Counted from the first letter of the stretch, positions 8,257 to 16,446 are shown. The stretch is 64,000 nucleotides of DNA from Streptomyces sp. cg36 (GCF_041080675.1 NZ_CP163520.1:2852001-2916000); one strand, 5' to 3'. Translations and numbers: made by a program. The notes: generated by a model not told the origin, from the sequence alone.

Positions 8257-9057
8257 ATGGCCGACACCGTGCTCTACGAGGTCACCGACGGGCTCGCGAC
8301 GATCACGATCAACCGTCCCGACGCCATGAACGCCATGAACACCGAGGCCAAGGTCGCCCTGCGGGACGCGGCGCGGGCCGCCGCGGACGACCCGGCGGTC
8401 CGCGCGGTCCTGCTCACCGCGACCGGCCGGGCCTTCTGCGTGGGCCAGGACCTCAAGGAGCACGTGGCCCTGCTGGCGGCGGACCGCGAGGCGGGCACCG
8501 GCGCCACCATGAACACCGTCCGCGAGCACTACAACCCGATCCTCACCGCGCTCGCCGAGATGCCGAAGCCGGTCGTGGCCGGGGTGAACGGGGTGGCGGC
8601 GGGCGCCGGGTTCGGGTTCGCGCTGGCCGCCGACTACCGGGTGGTGGCGGACACGGCCGCCTTCAACACCTCGTTCGCGGGCGTCGCGCTGACCGCCGAC
8701 TCGGGCGTCTCCTGGACGCTCCCGCGCCTGATCGGGCAGTCGCGGGCGGCCGACCTGCTGCTCTTCCCGCGCACGATCTCCGCGCAGGAGGCGTACGACC
8801 TGGGCATCGCCAACAAGCTGGTCCCGGCGGCCGAGCTGGCGGCCGAGGCGGCGGCCGTGGCGCGCGCGCTGGCCGACGGCCCGACGCTGGCGTACGCGGC
8901 GCTGAAGGAGTCCCTGGCGTACGGGGCGGGGCACTCGCTGGCCCAGGCGCTCCAGAAGGAGGACGAGCTCCAGACGAGGGCGGGCGCCTCCGAGGACCAC
9001 GCCATCGCGGTGGCCGCGTTCCTGGCGAAGGAGAAGCCGAAGTACGTCGGCCGTTAG
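8257..9057 (+). CDS. Enoyl-CoA hydratase/isomerase family protein (PaaG-like)
   Basis: Crotonase-fold enzyme acting on acyl-CoA thioesters in the cytoplasm; 266 aa. Start ATG 8257 has GGAGGGG ten bases upstream. Oxyanion-hole segments are visible as RAFCVGQDLKEH and GVNGVAAGAGFGFALAADYRV. The GQDL motif and the aspartate-bearing TADSGVSWTLPRLIGQSRA resemble the PaaG branch (1,2-epoxyphenylacetyl-CoA isomerase) more than classical two-glutamate hydratases. No other phenylacetate genes are nearby, so the physiological substrate is open. Confidence 0.85.
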   Translation: MADTVLYEVTDGLATITINRPDAMNAMNTEAKVALRDAARAAADDPAVRAVLLTATGRAFCVGQDLKEHVALLAADREAGTGATMNTVREHYNPILTALAEMPKPVVAGVNGVAAGAGFGFALAADYRVVADTAAFNTSFAGVALTADSGVSWTLPRLIGQSRAADLLLFPRTISAQEAYDLGIANKLVPAAELAAEAAAVARALADGPTLAYAALKESLAYGAGHSLAQALQKEDELQTRAGASEDHAIAVAAFLAKEKPKYVGR

Positions 9058-9119
9058 AAGTACCCGCCCGTTGGGCCGTCCGGGGTACGCGGGCGCCGCG
9101 TACCCCGGCCACGCGCGCG

Positions 9120-9698
9120 TCAGGCGCCTCTGGCGACGCAGTCCACGAGGTGGTCGTCGACCAGGCCGCACGCCTGCATCAGGGCGTAGGCCGTGGTGGG
9201 GCCGATGAAGCGCAGGCCGCGCTTCTTGAGCGCCTTGGACAGCGCCGTCGACTCGTCGGTGACGGCCGGCACGTCGGCGAGGGTGCGGGGGGCCGGGCGG
9301 GCGGCGGCGTCCGGGGCGTACGACCAGATCAGGGCGTCCAGCTCGCCGGGCGCCCAGTCGGCCAGCACGCGCGCGTTGGCGAGGGTCGCCTCGATCTTGG
9401 CGCGGTTGCGGATGATCGACTCGTCGGTGAGCAGCCGCGCCGCGTCGGCCTCGGTGAAGGCCGCCACCTCGGCGATCCCGAAGCCGGCGAAGGCGCGCCT
9501 AAAGCCCTCGCGGCGGCGCAGGATCGTGATCCAGGAGAGCCCCGACTGGAACGCCTCCAGGCAGAGCCGTTCGTAGAGGGCGTCGTCGCCGTGGACCGGG
9601 CGGCCCCACTCGGTGTCGTGGTAGGCCACGTAGTCCTCGGTGGACAGGCCCCAGGGGCAGCGCAGCCGGCCGTCGGGGCCGGGGATCGCGGCGGTCAT
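9120..9698 (-). CDS. tag: DNA-3-methyladenine glycosylase I
   Basis: Base-excision repair enzyme that removes 3-methyladenine from alkylated DNA. The 192-aa protein has the family hallmarks: RCPWG at the N terminus, YHDTEWGRPVHGDDALYERLCLEAFQSGLSW, and the HhH-like region RNRAKIEATLANAR. The zinc ligands expected in Tag are present as Cys14, His27, His183 and Cys187. The start overlaps the end of the upstream DivIVA-like gene by four bases (ATGA). The same gene pair exists in mycobacteria (the DivIVA-like gene with tagA). Confidence 0.93.
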   Translation of the reverse strand: MTAAIPGPDGRLRCPWGLSTEDYVAYHDTEWGRPVHGDDALYERLCLEAFQSGLSWITILRRREGFRRAFAGFGIAEVAAFTEADAARLLTDESIIRNRAKIEATLANARVLADWAPGELDALIWSYAPDAAARPAPRTLADVPAVTDESTALSKALKKRGLRFIGPTTAYALMQACGLVDDHLVDCVARGA

Positions 9699-10069
9699 GG
9701 GCGCGGCTCCTCGTCGCGGGGGGCGTGGGCGGCGTCGAGCGCCTCCTGGAGGTCGGCGATCCGGGCGTCGCGCTCGGCGAGCTCGGCGCCGAGCCGGCTC
9801 AGCACGTCGTCGACCTCGGCCATCCGGTAGCCCCGGGCGGCCACCGGCAGCCGCAGCGCGTCGATGTCGGCGCGGTCCACGGGACGGCCGGGGGGCAGGG
9901 GGTCGGTCAGCGCCTCGGGGGCCGCCTCGGGCAGGACGGCGCTGTCCCCGCCGCCCACGACGGCCAGCGTGACCGCGGCGACCACCACGACCATGGCGAT
10001 CAGCAAGAACCAGAACACGCGCGAAGCCTCTCCCCGCCAGCCGGAATCCGTCGGGTCCGATCGTGCCAT
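9695..10069 (-). CDS. DivIVA-domain membrane protein, 124 aa
   Basis: One membrane helix near the N terminus (VFWFLLIAMVVVVAAVTLAVV), a linker, then the signature of the DivIVA N-terminal motif (LRLPVAARGYRMAEVDDVLSRLGAELAERDARIADLQEAL) running into a short coiled coil. Full DivIVA proteins are cytoplasmic scaffolds that mark curved membrane; this one is a minimal membrane-tethered version. Start is ATG 10069. It is translationally coupled to tag and diverges from folP2 across 62 bases. Function unknown; a role in septum or pole localisation is only suggested by the motif. Confidence 0.8.
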   Translation of the reverse strand: MARSDPTDSGWRGEASRVFWFLLIAMVVVVAAVTLAVVGGGDSAVLPEAAPEALTDPLPPGRPVDRADIDALRLPVAARGYRMAEVDDVLSRLGAELAERDARIADLQEALDAAHAPRDEEPRP

Positions 10070-10131
10070 GCGGGACTGACGGTTAAGGTCGCAGGCGACC
10101 CACAGGCGACCTATCCGAGGAGAAACAGGGG

Positions 10132-10992
10132 ATGCTGCGGCTGGGACGGCGCGAGTTCGACGCGCACGAGCCGGTGATCATGGCGATCGTCAACCGGACC
10201 CCGGACTCCTTCTACGACCAGGGCGCCACCTTCACGGACGAGCCCGCGCTGGCCCGCGTGGAACAGGCGGTGTCGGAGGGTGCTGCCATCATCGACATCG
10301 GCGGGGTCAAGGCGGGCCCCGGCGAGGAGGTGACGGCCGAGGAGGAGGCGCGGCGCACGGTCGGCTTCGTGGCCGAGGTCCGGCGGCGCCACCCCGATGT
10401 GGTGATCAGCGTCGACACCTGGCGCCACGACGTCGGGGAGGCGGTCTGCGAGGCGGGCGCGGACGTGCTGAACGACGCGTGGGGCGGGGTCGACCCCAAG
10501 CTGGCCGAGGTCGCCGCGCGGTACGGGGCGGGGCTGGTGTGCACGCACGCGGGCGGTGTGGAGCCGCGTACGAGGCCGCACCGGATCGCGTACGAGGACG
10601 TGGTGGAGGACATCCTGCGGGTCACCGTGGGGCTCGCCGAGCGGGCGGTGGAGCTCGGGGTGCGGCGCGACGGGATCATGATCGATCCCGGTCATGACTT
10701 CGGCAAGAACACGCGGCACAGCCTGGAGGCGACGCGGCGGCTGGGCGAGCTGACGGCGACCGGCTGGCCGGTCCTGGTCTCGCTCTCCAACAAGGACTTC
10801 GTGGGCGAGACGCTGGACCGGCCGGTCAAGGAGCGGCTGATCGGGACGCTGGCGACGACGGCGGTGTCGGCGTGGCTGGGGGCCCGGGTGTACCGGGTGC
10901 ACGAAGTCGCCGAGACGCGGCAGGTGCTGGACATGGTGGCGTCCATCGCGGGCCACCGCCCGCCCGCCGTGGCCCGCCGGGGCCTGGCCTAG
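10132..10992 (+). CDS. folP2: FolP2-type dihydropteroate synthase homologue
   Basis: TIM-barrel protein of the dihydropteroate synthase family, 286 aa, start ATG 10132 behind GAGGAGA. The opening strand IMAIVNRTPDSFYDQG replaces the canonical VMGVxNVTPDSFSDGG. The loop that normally reads ESTRPG is GGVKAGPGEE, losing the arginine. The pterin-site SRK motif is SNKDFVGETL. These are the same changes I recall in mycobacterial FolP2 (Rv1207), reported not to act as a dihydropteroate synthase. Asp and Lys positions for a phosphate-bearing ligand remain (SVDTWRH, YRVHEV). I therefore read it as a family member of uncertain reaction rather than the folate enzyme. Confidence 0.85.
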   Translation: MLRLGRREFDAHEPVIMAIVNRTPDSFYDQGATFTDEPALARVEQAVSEGAAIIDIGGVKAGPGEEVTAEEEARRTVGFVAEVRRRHPDVVISVDTWRHDVGEAVCEAGADVLNDAWGGVDPKLAEVAARYGAGLVCTHAGGVEPRTRPHRIAYEDVVEDILRVTVGLAERAVELGVRRDGIMIDPGHDFGKNTRHSLEATRRLGELTATGWPVLVSLSNKDFVGETLDRPVKERLIGTLATTAVSAWLGARVYRVHEVAETRQVLDMVASIAGHRPPAVARRGLA

Positions 10993-11048
10993 CGCCTACG
11001 GCCCGAGGTCCCCGCCCCGGTCGCCCCGGGGCGGGGCAAGAGGCGGAC

Positions 11049-11807
11049 CTAGCGGCCGACCTCCTTGGTGACCAGGGCGACCGCCTCCTCCACGCTGTCC
11101 GTGACGTGGAACAGGAGCAGGTCGCGTTCGGACGCCTTGCCGCCCGCCACCACCGTGTCGCGGAGCCAGTCCACCAGGCCCGACCAGTACGCCGAGCCGA
11201 ACAGCACGATCGGGAAGCGGGTGACCTTGCCCGTCTGGACCAGGGTGAGCGCCTCGAACAGCTCGTCCAGGGTGCCGAGGCCGCCCGGCAGCACCACGAA
11301 GCCCTGCGCGTACTTCACGAACATCGTCTTGCGGACGAAGAAGTAGCGGAAGTTGACCCCGATGTCGACGTGCGGGTTGAGCCCCTGTTCGAAGGGGAGC
11401 TCGATGCCCAGGCCGACCGAGACGCCGTGCGCCTCGCGCGCGCCCCGGTTGGCGGCCTCCATCGCCCCCGGCCCGCCGCCGGTGATCACGGCGAAGCCCG
11501 CCTCGACCAGCGCGTGGCCGATCTGCACGCCCGCCTCGTACTCGGGCGAGCCCACCGGCGTACGGGCGGAGCCGAAGACGCTGATGGCGCTGGGCAGTTC
11601 GGCCAGCGCGCCGAAGCCCTCCACGAACTCGGACTGGATGCGCATGACCCGCCAGGGGTCGGTGTGCACCCACTCCGAGTCGCCCTCGGTGTCCAGGAGC
11701 CGCTGGTCGGTGGTGCCGGGCTGGACCTGGTCACGGCGGCGCAGCACCGGCCCGAGCCGCTGCTCCAGCCGCTGCTCGCCCGGAAACTCTCCCTCGGGAC
11801 TGGCCAT
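11049..11807 (-). CDS. LOG-family (TIGR00730) Rossmann-fold protein
   Basis: Family members hydrolyse nucleoside 5'-monophosphates such as cytokinin ribotides to free base plus ribose 5-phosphate, and are often misannotated as lysine decarboxylases. The 252-aa protein shows the nucleotide loop ITGGGPGAMEAANRGA and the defining active-site motif PGGLGTLDE (GFVVLPGGLGTLDELFEALT), preceded by FFVRKTMFVKYA. Start ATG 11807 follows GGAGGGAG. It is downstream of dapE on the same strand and close to folP2, an association also seen in mycobacteria. True substrate in Streptomyces is unknown. Confidence 0.9.
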   Translation of the reverse strand: MASPEGEFPGEQRLEQRLGPVLRRRDQVQPGTTDQRLLDTEGDSEWVHTDPWRVMRIQSEFVEGFGALAELPSAISVFGSARTPVGSPEYEAGVQIGHALVEAGFAVITGGGPGAMEAANRGAREAHGVSVGLGIELPFEQGLNPHVDIGVNFRYFFVRKTMFVKYAQGFVVLPGGLGTLDELFEALTLVQTGKVTRFPIVLFGSAYWSGLVDWLRDTVVAGGKASERDLLLFHVTDSVEEAVALVTKEVGR

Positions 11808-11830
11808 TGCAAGCTCCCTCCGCTGACGTT

Positions 11831-11856
11831 GTCATATGACGCGTGCGGCCAGCGTA
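11831..11856 (-). promoter_or_regulatory. Promoter (-10 TACGCT) and GTCATATGAC palindrome upstream of the LOG gene
   Basis: On the minus strand TACGCT (11856-11851) fits TANNNT. The perfect 10-bp palindrome GTCATATGAC (11831-11840) sits just downstream, about where transcription would begin, and could bind a repressor. Confidence 0.4.
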
Positions 11857-11884
11857 GGACGACTTACGTGACGAAAGACGAAAT

Positions 11885-12964
11885 TCAGGCTGTCAGCCAG
11901 GCGTGAAGTCGCTCTTCGCACTGGGTGATCCGGTCGACGACCACGTGCTCGTCCCGCTTGTGCGCGTACAGGGGGTTGCCCGGACCGTAGTTGACGGCGG
12001 GTACGCCGAGCGCGCTGAAGCGGGAGACGTCGGTCCAGCCGAACTTGGGGCGCGCGGTGCCGCCGACGGCCGCCATGAAGGCCGCGGCGGCGGGCTGCGA
12101 GAGCCCCGGCAGGGCGCCGCCGGACTGGTCGTCGACGACGAACTCGGCGATGTCGCACTCCGCGAAGACCTCGCGGACGTGGGCCAGCGCCTCCTCGGGC
12201 GTGCGGTCCGGCGCGTACCGGTAGTTGACGGTGACCGCGCAGGCGTCGGGGATGACGTTGTTGGCGACGCCGCCCTCGATCCGTACCGCGTTCAGGCCCT
12301 CGTGGTACTCCAGGCCGTCGATCACCGGCCGGCGCGGCTCGTACGCGGCGAGCCTGGCCAGGACGGGGGCGGCGGTGTGGATGGCGTTGGAGCCCATCCA
12401 GCTGCGGGCGGAGTGGGCGCGCTCTCCCGCCGTGTGCAGGATGACCCGCAGGGTGCCCTGGCAGCCGCCCTCGACCTCGCCCTCGGAGGGTTCGAGCAGG
12501 ACGGCGAAGTCGCCCTCGATCCAGTCGGGGTGCGCCTCGGCCACCTTGCCCAGGCCGTTGAGGTGGGCGGCGACCTCCTCGTTGTCGTAGAAGACGAAGG
12601 TGAGGTCGCGGTTGGGCTCGGGGACGGTGGCGGCGATCCGGAGCTGGACGGCGACGCCGGACTTCATGTCCGAGGTGCCGCAGCCCCACAGCACCCCGTT
12701 CTCGTCGAGGCGGGAGGGCACGTTGCCGGCGATCGGGACGGTGTCGATGTGCCCGGCGAGGACGACCCGCTCGGCGCGGCCCAGCCGGGTGCGCGCGACC
12801 ACGTTGTTGCCGTGCCGGTCCACGGTCAGATGGGGCAGCGTCCGCAGCGCCGCCTCGATCGCGTCGGCGAGCGGCTTCTCCGTTCCGCTCTCGGACGGGA
12901 AGTCGACGAGCCAGGCGGTGAGCGCGGGGCCGTCCAGGGTCAGGTCGAGTGCGGTGTCAGCCAT
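11885..12964 (-). CDS. dapE: Succinyl-diaminopimelate desuccinylase
   Basis: M20-family zinc hydrolase that removes succinate from N-succinyl-LL-diaminopimelate in lysine and meso-DAP (cell wall) synthesis. The 359 aa contain the metal-binding VLAGHIDTVP, the catalytic FYDNEEV, and the late histidine region GNPLYAHKRDEHV. Length matches the actinobacterial DapE family. Start is ATG 12964. The partner aminotransferase gene dapC lies 2 kb away on the same strand. The divergent gap to the next plus-strand gene is only 95 bases. Confidence 0.92.
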   Translation of the reverse strand: MADTALDLTLDGPALTAWLVDFPSESGTEKPLADAIEAALRTLPHLTVDRHGNNVVARTRLGRAERVVLAGHIDTVPIAGNVPSRLDENGVLWGCGTSDMKSGVAVQLRIAATVPEPNRDLTFVFYDNEEVAAHLNGLGKVAEAHPDWIEGDFAVLLEPSEGEVEGGCQGTLRVILHTAGERAHSARSWMGSNAIHTAAPVLARLAAYEPRRPVIDGLEYHEGLNAVRIEGGVANNVIPDACAVTVNYRYAPDRTPEEALAHVREVFAECDIAEFVVDDQSGGALPGLSQPAAAAFMAAVGGTARPKFGWTDVSRFSALGVPAVNYGPGNPLYAHKRDEHVVVDRITQCEERLHAWLTA

Positions 12965-13047
12965 GGCCCCGACCCTAGCGCGGCCGTTCCGAGCTGGGCC
13001 GGGGCGTCCCGGGGGGCAGGACCGGGGGCAGCCGCCCTGCCCTCCAG

Positions 13048-13053
13048 TACGGT
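13048..13053 (+). promoter_or_regulatory. -10 element giving a leaderless mRNA
   Basis: TACGGT (TANNNT) lies exactly six bases before GTG 13060 and no ribosome site precedes that codon. Transcription should begin at or next to the start codon. Confidence 0.6.
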
Positions 13054-13059
13054 GTTCCC

Positions 13060-14049
13060 GTGTCCCAGCCCGACAGCCCCAACCGACCCGTGAGGCGCGG
13101 CCGCCTCTTCCGTTTCGTGGCCGCGGCCGTCGTTCTGCTCGCCGTCGCCGGATATCTGGTGGTGCAGTACGTGAGCGGTGGGCCGGGGGCGCCCAGATGC
13201 ACGGTGGGCAGCGGGGACGACACCTTCGAGCTCAGCCCCGAGCAGGCCGAGAACGCGGCGACGATCTCCGCCGTCGGCACCTCGCGCGGGATGCCCGAGC
13301 GGGCGGTGACCATCGCGCTGGCCACCGCGCTCCAGGAGTCGGGCCTGCACAACATCACGCGCGGCGACCGCGACTCGGTCGGCCTCTTCCAGCAGCGGCC
13401 CTCGCAGGGCTGGGGGACGGTGGAGCAGATCATGGACCCGGTGTACTCGGCCGGGAAGTTCTACCAGCGCCTGGCGGAGGTGCCCGGGTACTCGCGGCTG
13501 CCGCTGACGGTGGCCGCGCAGAAGGTGCAGCGCAGCGGCTTCCCGCAGGCGTACGCCAAGCACGAGCCGGACGCGGCGCTGCTCACGGCCGCGCTCACCG
13601 GCCGCGCCCCCGCCTCGCTGACCTGCACGGTCGCCAAGGACGCGCATCCGGGCGACCCGGCGCGGGTGCGCGCCGAGCTGGCCCGCGCGTTCGGCGCGGG
13701 CGTGGCGCCGCAGCGCGGCGAGGGCCAGGAGGTCACCGTGCCGGTGCGCGCTCCCGCGCGGGCCGGGGCCGACGGCGGCGGCGCCGAGCGGCGCGGCTGG
13801 GAGCTGGCCCACTGGGCGGTCGCGCACGCGGCGGCGTTCCGGGTGGAGCAGGTCTCGTACGCCGGGCGGACCTGGCGTGTGGACGGCTCGCGCCGGGGCT
13901 GGCACACCGACGAGGGCACGGCGGCGGCCGGGAACACCGGTGCCGCGGACGGCACGGAGTCCGTGGACGGCACCGATTCCGCGGACGGCACGGAATCCCC
14001 CGGCGCCGGGTCCACGGCCGGCCAGGTGCGGATCACGCTCGCCGGATAG
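13060..14049 (+). CDS. Membrane-anchored lysozyme-like (lytic transglycosylase-type) protein
   Basis: 329 aa with a cytoplasmic basic start (NRPVRRGRLFR), one membrane helix (VAAAVVLLAVAGYLVVQYV) and an extracellular domain. The segment ALQESGLHNITRGDRDSVGLFQQRPSQGWG has the shape of a lysozyme-fold active site: a candidate catalytic glutamate in QESG, then GLFQQRP. Such domains cleave or bind peptidoglycan glycan strands. Homologues are often labelled 'heavy metal transporter', for which I see no support. A second domain (RGWELAHWAVAHAAAFRVEQVSYAGRTWRVDGSRRGW) resembles a small C-terminal domain found in such proteins. The tail carries GTxSxDGT repeats. Start is GTG 13060 and appears leaderless. 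Confidence 0.75.
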   Translation: MSQPDSPNRPVRRGRLFRFVAAAVVLLAVAGYLVVQYVSGGPGAPRCTVGSGDDTFELSPEQAENAATISAVGTSRGMPERAVTIALATALQESGLHNITRGDRDSVGLFQQRPSQGWGTVEQIMDPVYSAGKFYQRLAEVPGYSRLPLTVAAQKVQRSGFPQAYAKHEPDAALLTAALTGRAPASLTCTVAKDAHPGDPARVRAELARAFGAGVAPQRGEGQEVTVPVRAPARAGADGGGAERRGWELAHWAVAHAAAFRVEQVSYAGRTWRVDGSRRGWHTDEGTAAAGNTGAADGTESVDGTDSADGTESPGAGSTAGQVRITLAG

Positions 14050-14349
14050 CCCGCAAAGGCGCCGCGACACCCGTTCGGACGGACACTCGCGCGGGGCAGA
14101 GATGGCTTGCGCGTACACCGTTTCGTTCAGCCACCCCCGAGGGCGTCCGAAGAATCGTCAATTCCCTTGAGAACAAAGGGATCCAGCGCCGTTCAGCCTA
14201 TTGTCGCGGCGGATCATTTGCCCGTTTTTATCCGAAGCCGATAATGCGACGCATTGCCAACTCTTTACCTGGGCCCGCCGCAACCCCGACCGCACCCCGG
14301 GGTGTTGTCACAGCGTCCGAACGCCGTTCCTCCCGTCTCAAGGAGCATC
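14050..14349. other. 300-base intergenic region, no gene
   Basis: Lower G+C, with a short hairpin (CCCTT-GAGAAC-AAAGGG near 14163) and TATTGT and TTTTTAT stretches around 14200-14250 that are plausible promoter DNA for the secreted-protein gene. AGGAG at 14341-14345 is its ribosome site. A 22-codon ORF from ATG 14102 has no convincing support. Confidence 0.5.
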
Positions 14350-14784
14350 ATGTCCCTCCCCCTGACCCGCCGGATCGCCCGCGCCGCCCTGCTCATCGCG
14401 GCGGGCGCGGTTCCGGTGGTCGGCGCGGCCGGCGCGGCGAGCGCCGCGACCCCGGAGACCCCGAACCTGGGTGGCCTGACCGCGCTCGACGGCGCGAACC
14501 TCGGCAACACCGTGGACGGCGCCGCCCAGAAGGCCACCGGCCTGGCGGGTGACGCCGGCAGCAAGGCGGTCAAGCAGGCGGTCCCGGCCGCGGGCAAGAC
14601 CGTCGGCAAGGCGGGCAAGACGGCCACCCCGGCCGCGCAGAAGGCGGCGGGCGACGCGGCGGGCAGCGCGGGCGGCCTCGTCGGCGAGACCGCCCAGTCG
14701 GCGGGCGGCCTGGGCGGGCTGCCGGGCGGCGGGCTGCCCGGGGGCGGGCTGCCCGGCGGCGGCCTGCCGGGCGGTCTCGTCTGA
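14350..14784 (+). CDS. Small secreted Ala/Gly-rich protein with GGGLP repeats
   Basis: 144 aa with a clear Sec signal peptide (MSLPLTRRIARAALLIAAGAVPVVGAAG, cleavage probably after ASA). The mature part alternates Ala, Gly, Lys, Thr and Pro, and predicts helices rich in AxKAxG. The C terminus holds four GGGLP-type units (GGLPGGGLPGGGLPGG). No catalytic motif is visible. Its own promoter region and a strong terminator make it monocistronic. It may be a surface or matrix protein; annotations naming it 'ATP-binding' have no basis in its sequence. Confidence 0.75.
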   Translation: MSLPLTRRIARAALLIAAGAVPVVGAAGAASAATPETPNLGGLTALDGANLGNTVDGAAQKATGLAGDAGSKAVKQAVPAAGKTVGKAGKTATPAAQKAAGDAAGSAGGLVGETAQSAGGLGGLPGGGLPGGGLPGGGLPGGLV

Positions 14785-14812
14785 GTCGGCGCCCACGCGG
14801 CACGTACGGCCG

Positions 14813-14846
14813 AAGGGGCCCCGGGATCCTGTCCCCGGGGCCCCTT
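14813..14846. terminator. Bidirectional terminator hairpin
   Basis: Perfect 13-bp stem AAGGGGCCCCGGG with its complement around ATCCTGTC, between the secreted-protein gene and convergent dapC. Confidence 0.85.
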
Positions 14847-14911
14847 CCCGCGTTCTCGCGCGTGCGCGCCGACCGCACCCGTACGGGGGACGTGCCGTCC
14901 CCGCGCCGGGC

Positions 14912-16018
14912 TCAGCCCAGCCGCTTCACCGCCGCCTCGACGCGCTCGTCCGTCGCCGTGAAGGCGACCCGGACGAACCGCTCGCCCGCCTCGCCGTAGA
15001 AGTCGCCGGGCGCCACCAGGACGCCGAGCTCGGCGAGGTGCGCCACCGTCTCCCAGCAGCCCTCGTCGCGGGTCGCCCACAGGTAGAGGCTGGCCTCGCT
15101 GTGCTCGATCCGGAAGCCGTGCTTGACCAGGGCCTCGCGCAGGGCCGCGCGGCGGGCCGCGTAGCGCTCCCGCTGCTCCCGGACGTGGACGTCGTCGCCG
15201 AGCGCGGCCACCGTGGCCGCCTGGACGGGCGCGGCGGTCATCATGCCGCCGTGCTTGCGGATCTGGAGCAGCTCACCGAGGACGGCCTCGTCGCCCGCGA
15301 CGAACGCGGCCCGGTAGCCCGCCAGGTTGGACCGCTTGGAGAGCGAGTGGACGGCCACGACGCCCTCGTAGGTGCCGCCGCAGACGTCCGGGTGCAGTAC
15401 GGAGACGGGCTCGGCCTCCCAGCCCAGCTCCAGGTAGCACTCGTCCGAGAAGACCAGGACGCCGTGCTCGCGCGCCCAGGCCACGATCCGGACCAGCTCG
15501 TCCTTGGCGAGGACCCGGCCGGTGGGGTTGGACGGCGAGTTCAGCCACAGGAGCTTGAGCCCGGCCGGGTCCAGCTCGGTCGGGTCGTCGTAGACGACGG
15601 CCTCCGCGCCGCAGAGCCGGGCGCCCACCTCGTACGTCGGGTAGGCGAGCCGGGGGTAGGCGACCTTGTCGCCCGCGCCCAGGCCGAGCTGGGTCGGCAG
15701 CCAGGCCACCAGTTCCTTGGAGCCGACGACCGGCAGGACGTTGCGGTGGCCGACGCCGACCGCGCCGAGCCGTCGTGCGACCCAGCCGGTGAGCGCGTCG
15801 CGCAGCTCCGCGGTGCCCCACACCGTCGGATAGCCCGGCGAGTCCGCCGCCGCGACCAGCGCCCGCTGGATCAGCGCCGGGACCGGGTCGACCGGGGTGC
15901 CCACGGACAGGTCCACGATGCCGTCCGGGTGGGCCGCGGCCGTCGCCTTGTACGGCTCCAGCTTGTCCCAGGGGAAGACGGGCAGGCGTGCGGAGACTGC
16001 GCCCACGGAGGTGCTCAC
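14912..16018 (-). CDS. dapC: Succinyldiaminopimelate aminotransferase
   Basis: PLP fold-type I aminotransferase that makes N-succinyl-LL-2,6-diaminopimelate; its product is the substrate of DapE. The 368 aa show YPTVWGTAELRDALTGW, WLNSPSNPTGRV, the FSDECYLELGW region, and the PLP lysine in SLSKRSNLAGYR, ending with GERFVRVAFTA carrying the substrate-binding arginine. Start is GTG 16018 after ACGAGAAA, 92 bases downstream of the ferredoxin gene with which it probably forms an operon. The same fdx-dapC pair exists in mycobacteria. Some homologues also use prephenate, so specificity is not certain. Confidence 0.9.
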   Translation of the reverse strand: MSTSVGAVSARLPVFPWDKLEPYKATAAAHPDGIVDLSVGTPVDPVPALIQRALVAAADSPGYPTVWGTAELRDALTGWVARRLGAVGVGHRNVLPVVGSKELVAWLPTQLGLGAGDKVAYPRLAYPTYEVGARLCGAEAVVYDDPTELDPAGLKLLWLNSPSNPTGRVLAKDELVRIVAWAREHGVLVFSDECYLELGWEAEPVSVLHPDVCGGTYEGVVAVHSLSKRSNLAGYRAAFVAGDEAVLGELLQIRKHGGMMTAAPVQAATVAALGDDVHVREQRERYAARRAALREALVKHGFRIEHSEASLYLWATRDEGCWETVAHLAELGVLVAPGDFYGEAGERFVRVAFTATDERVEAAVKRLG

Positions 16019-16052
16019 TTTCTCGTACCGGGTTCCGTACGGAGGAAACGCC

Positions 16053-16070
16053 CCGGCCCCGCAGGGCCGG
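16053..16070 (-). promoter_or_regulatory. Small hairpin between fdxA and dapC
   Basis: CCGGCCC and GGGCCGG pair around CGCA in the 92-base intercistronic gap, 35 bases before the dapC start. It could modulate read-through. Confidence 0.4.
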
Positions 16071-16110
16071 TGGGCGCCGTACGGGACCGGGGGGACACGC
16101 GCTGTCGGTG

Positions 16111-16446
16111 TCAGTGCTCGCTGTCGGCGTTGATGTCGGCCGGGAGCGCGGTGATGAAGGGGTGGTCGCGCTCGATCAGGCCGAGCTTGGAGGCGCCACC
16201 GGGCGAACCGAGCTCGTCGAAGAACTCGACGTTCGCCTTGTAGTAGTCCTTCCACTCCTCCGGGGTGTCGTCCTCGTAGAAGATGGCCTCGACCGGGCAG
16301 ACCGGCTCACAGGCACCACAGTCGACACATTCGTCCGGGTGGATGTAGAGGGACCGCTTGCCCTCATAGATGCAGTCGACCGGGCACTCTTCGATGCATG
16401 CCTTGTCCTTAAGGTCGACACAAGGCTCCGCAATGACGTAGGTCAC
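16111..16446 (-). CDS. fdxA: Ferredoxin, 7Fe type (3Fe-4S plus 4Fe-4S)
   Basis: 111-aa electron carrier. Start GTG 16446 sits behind a strong GAGGAGGA. Cysteines at 9, 17, 21 and 25, and at 40, 43, 46 and 50 (CVDLKDKACIEECPVDC; CVDCGACEPVCP), fit the FdxA pattern. The C-x7-C spacing in the first motif indicates a 3Fe-4S site and CxxCxxC the 4Fe-4S site. The C-terminal extension (EEWKDYYKANVEFFDELG) is typical of actinobacterial seven-iron ferredoxins. Redox partners are not identifiable here. Confidence 0.95.
   Translation of the reverse strand: MTYVIAEPCVDLKDKACIEECPVDCIYEGKRSLYIHPDECVDCGACEPVCPVEAIFYEDDTPEEWKDYYKANVEFFDELGSPGGASKLGLIERDHPFITALPADINADSEH

Noticed and set aside
14102..14170. 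22-codon ORF with a GGGCAGAG sequence upstream
   Set aside because: Too short, no recognisable product, composition unlike coding DNA, and it lies in what looks like promoter DNA.
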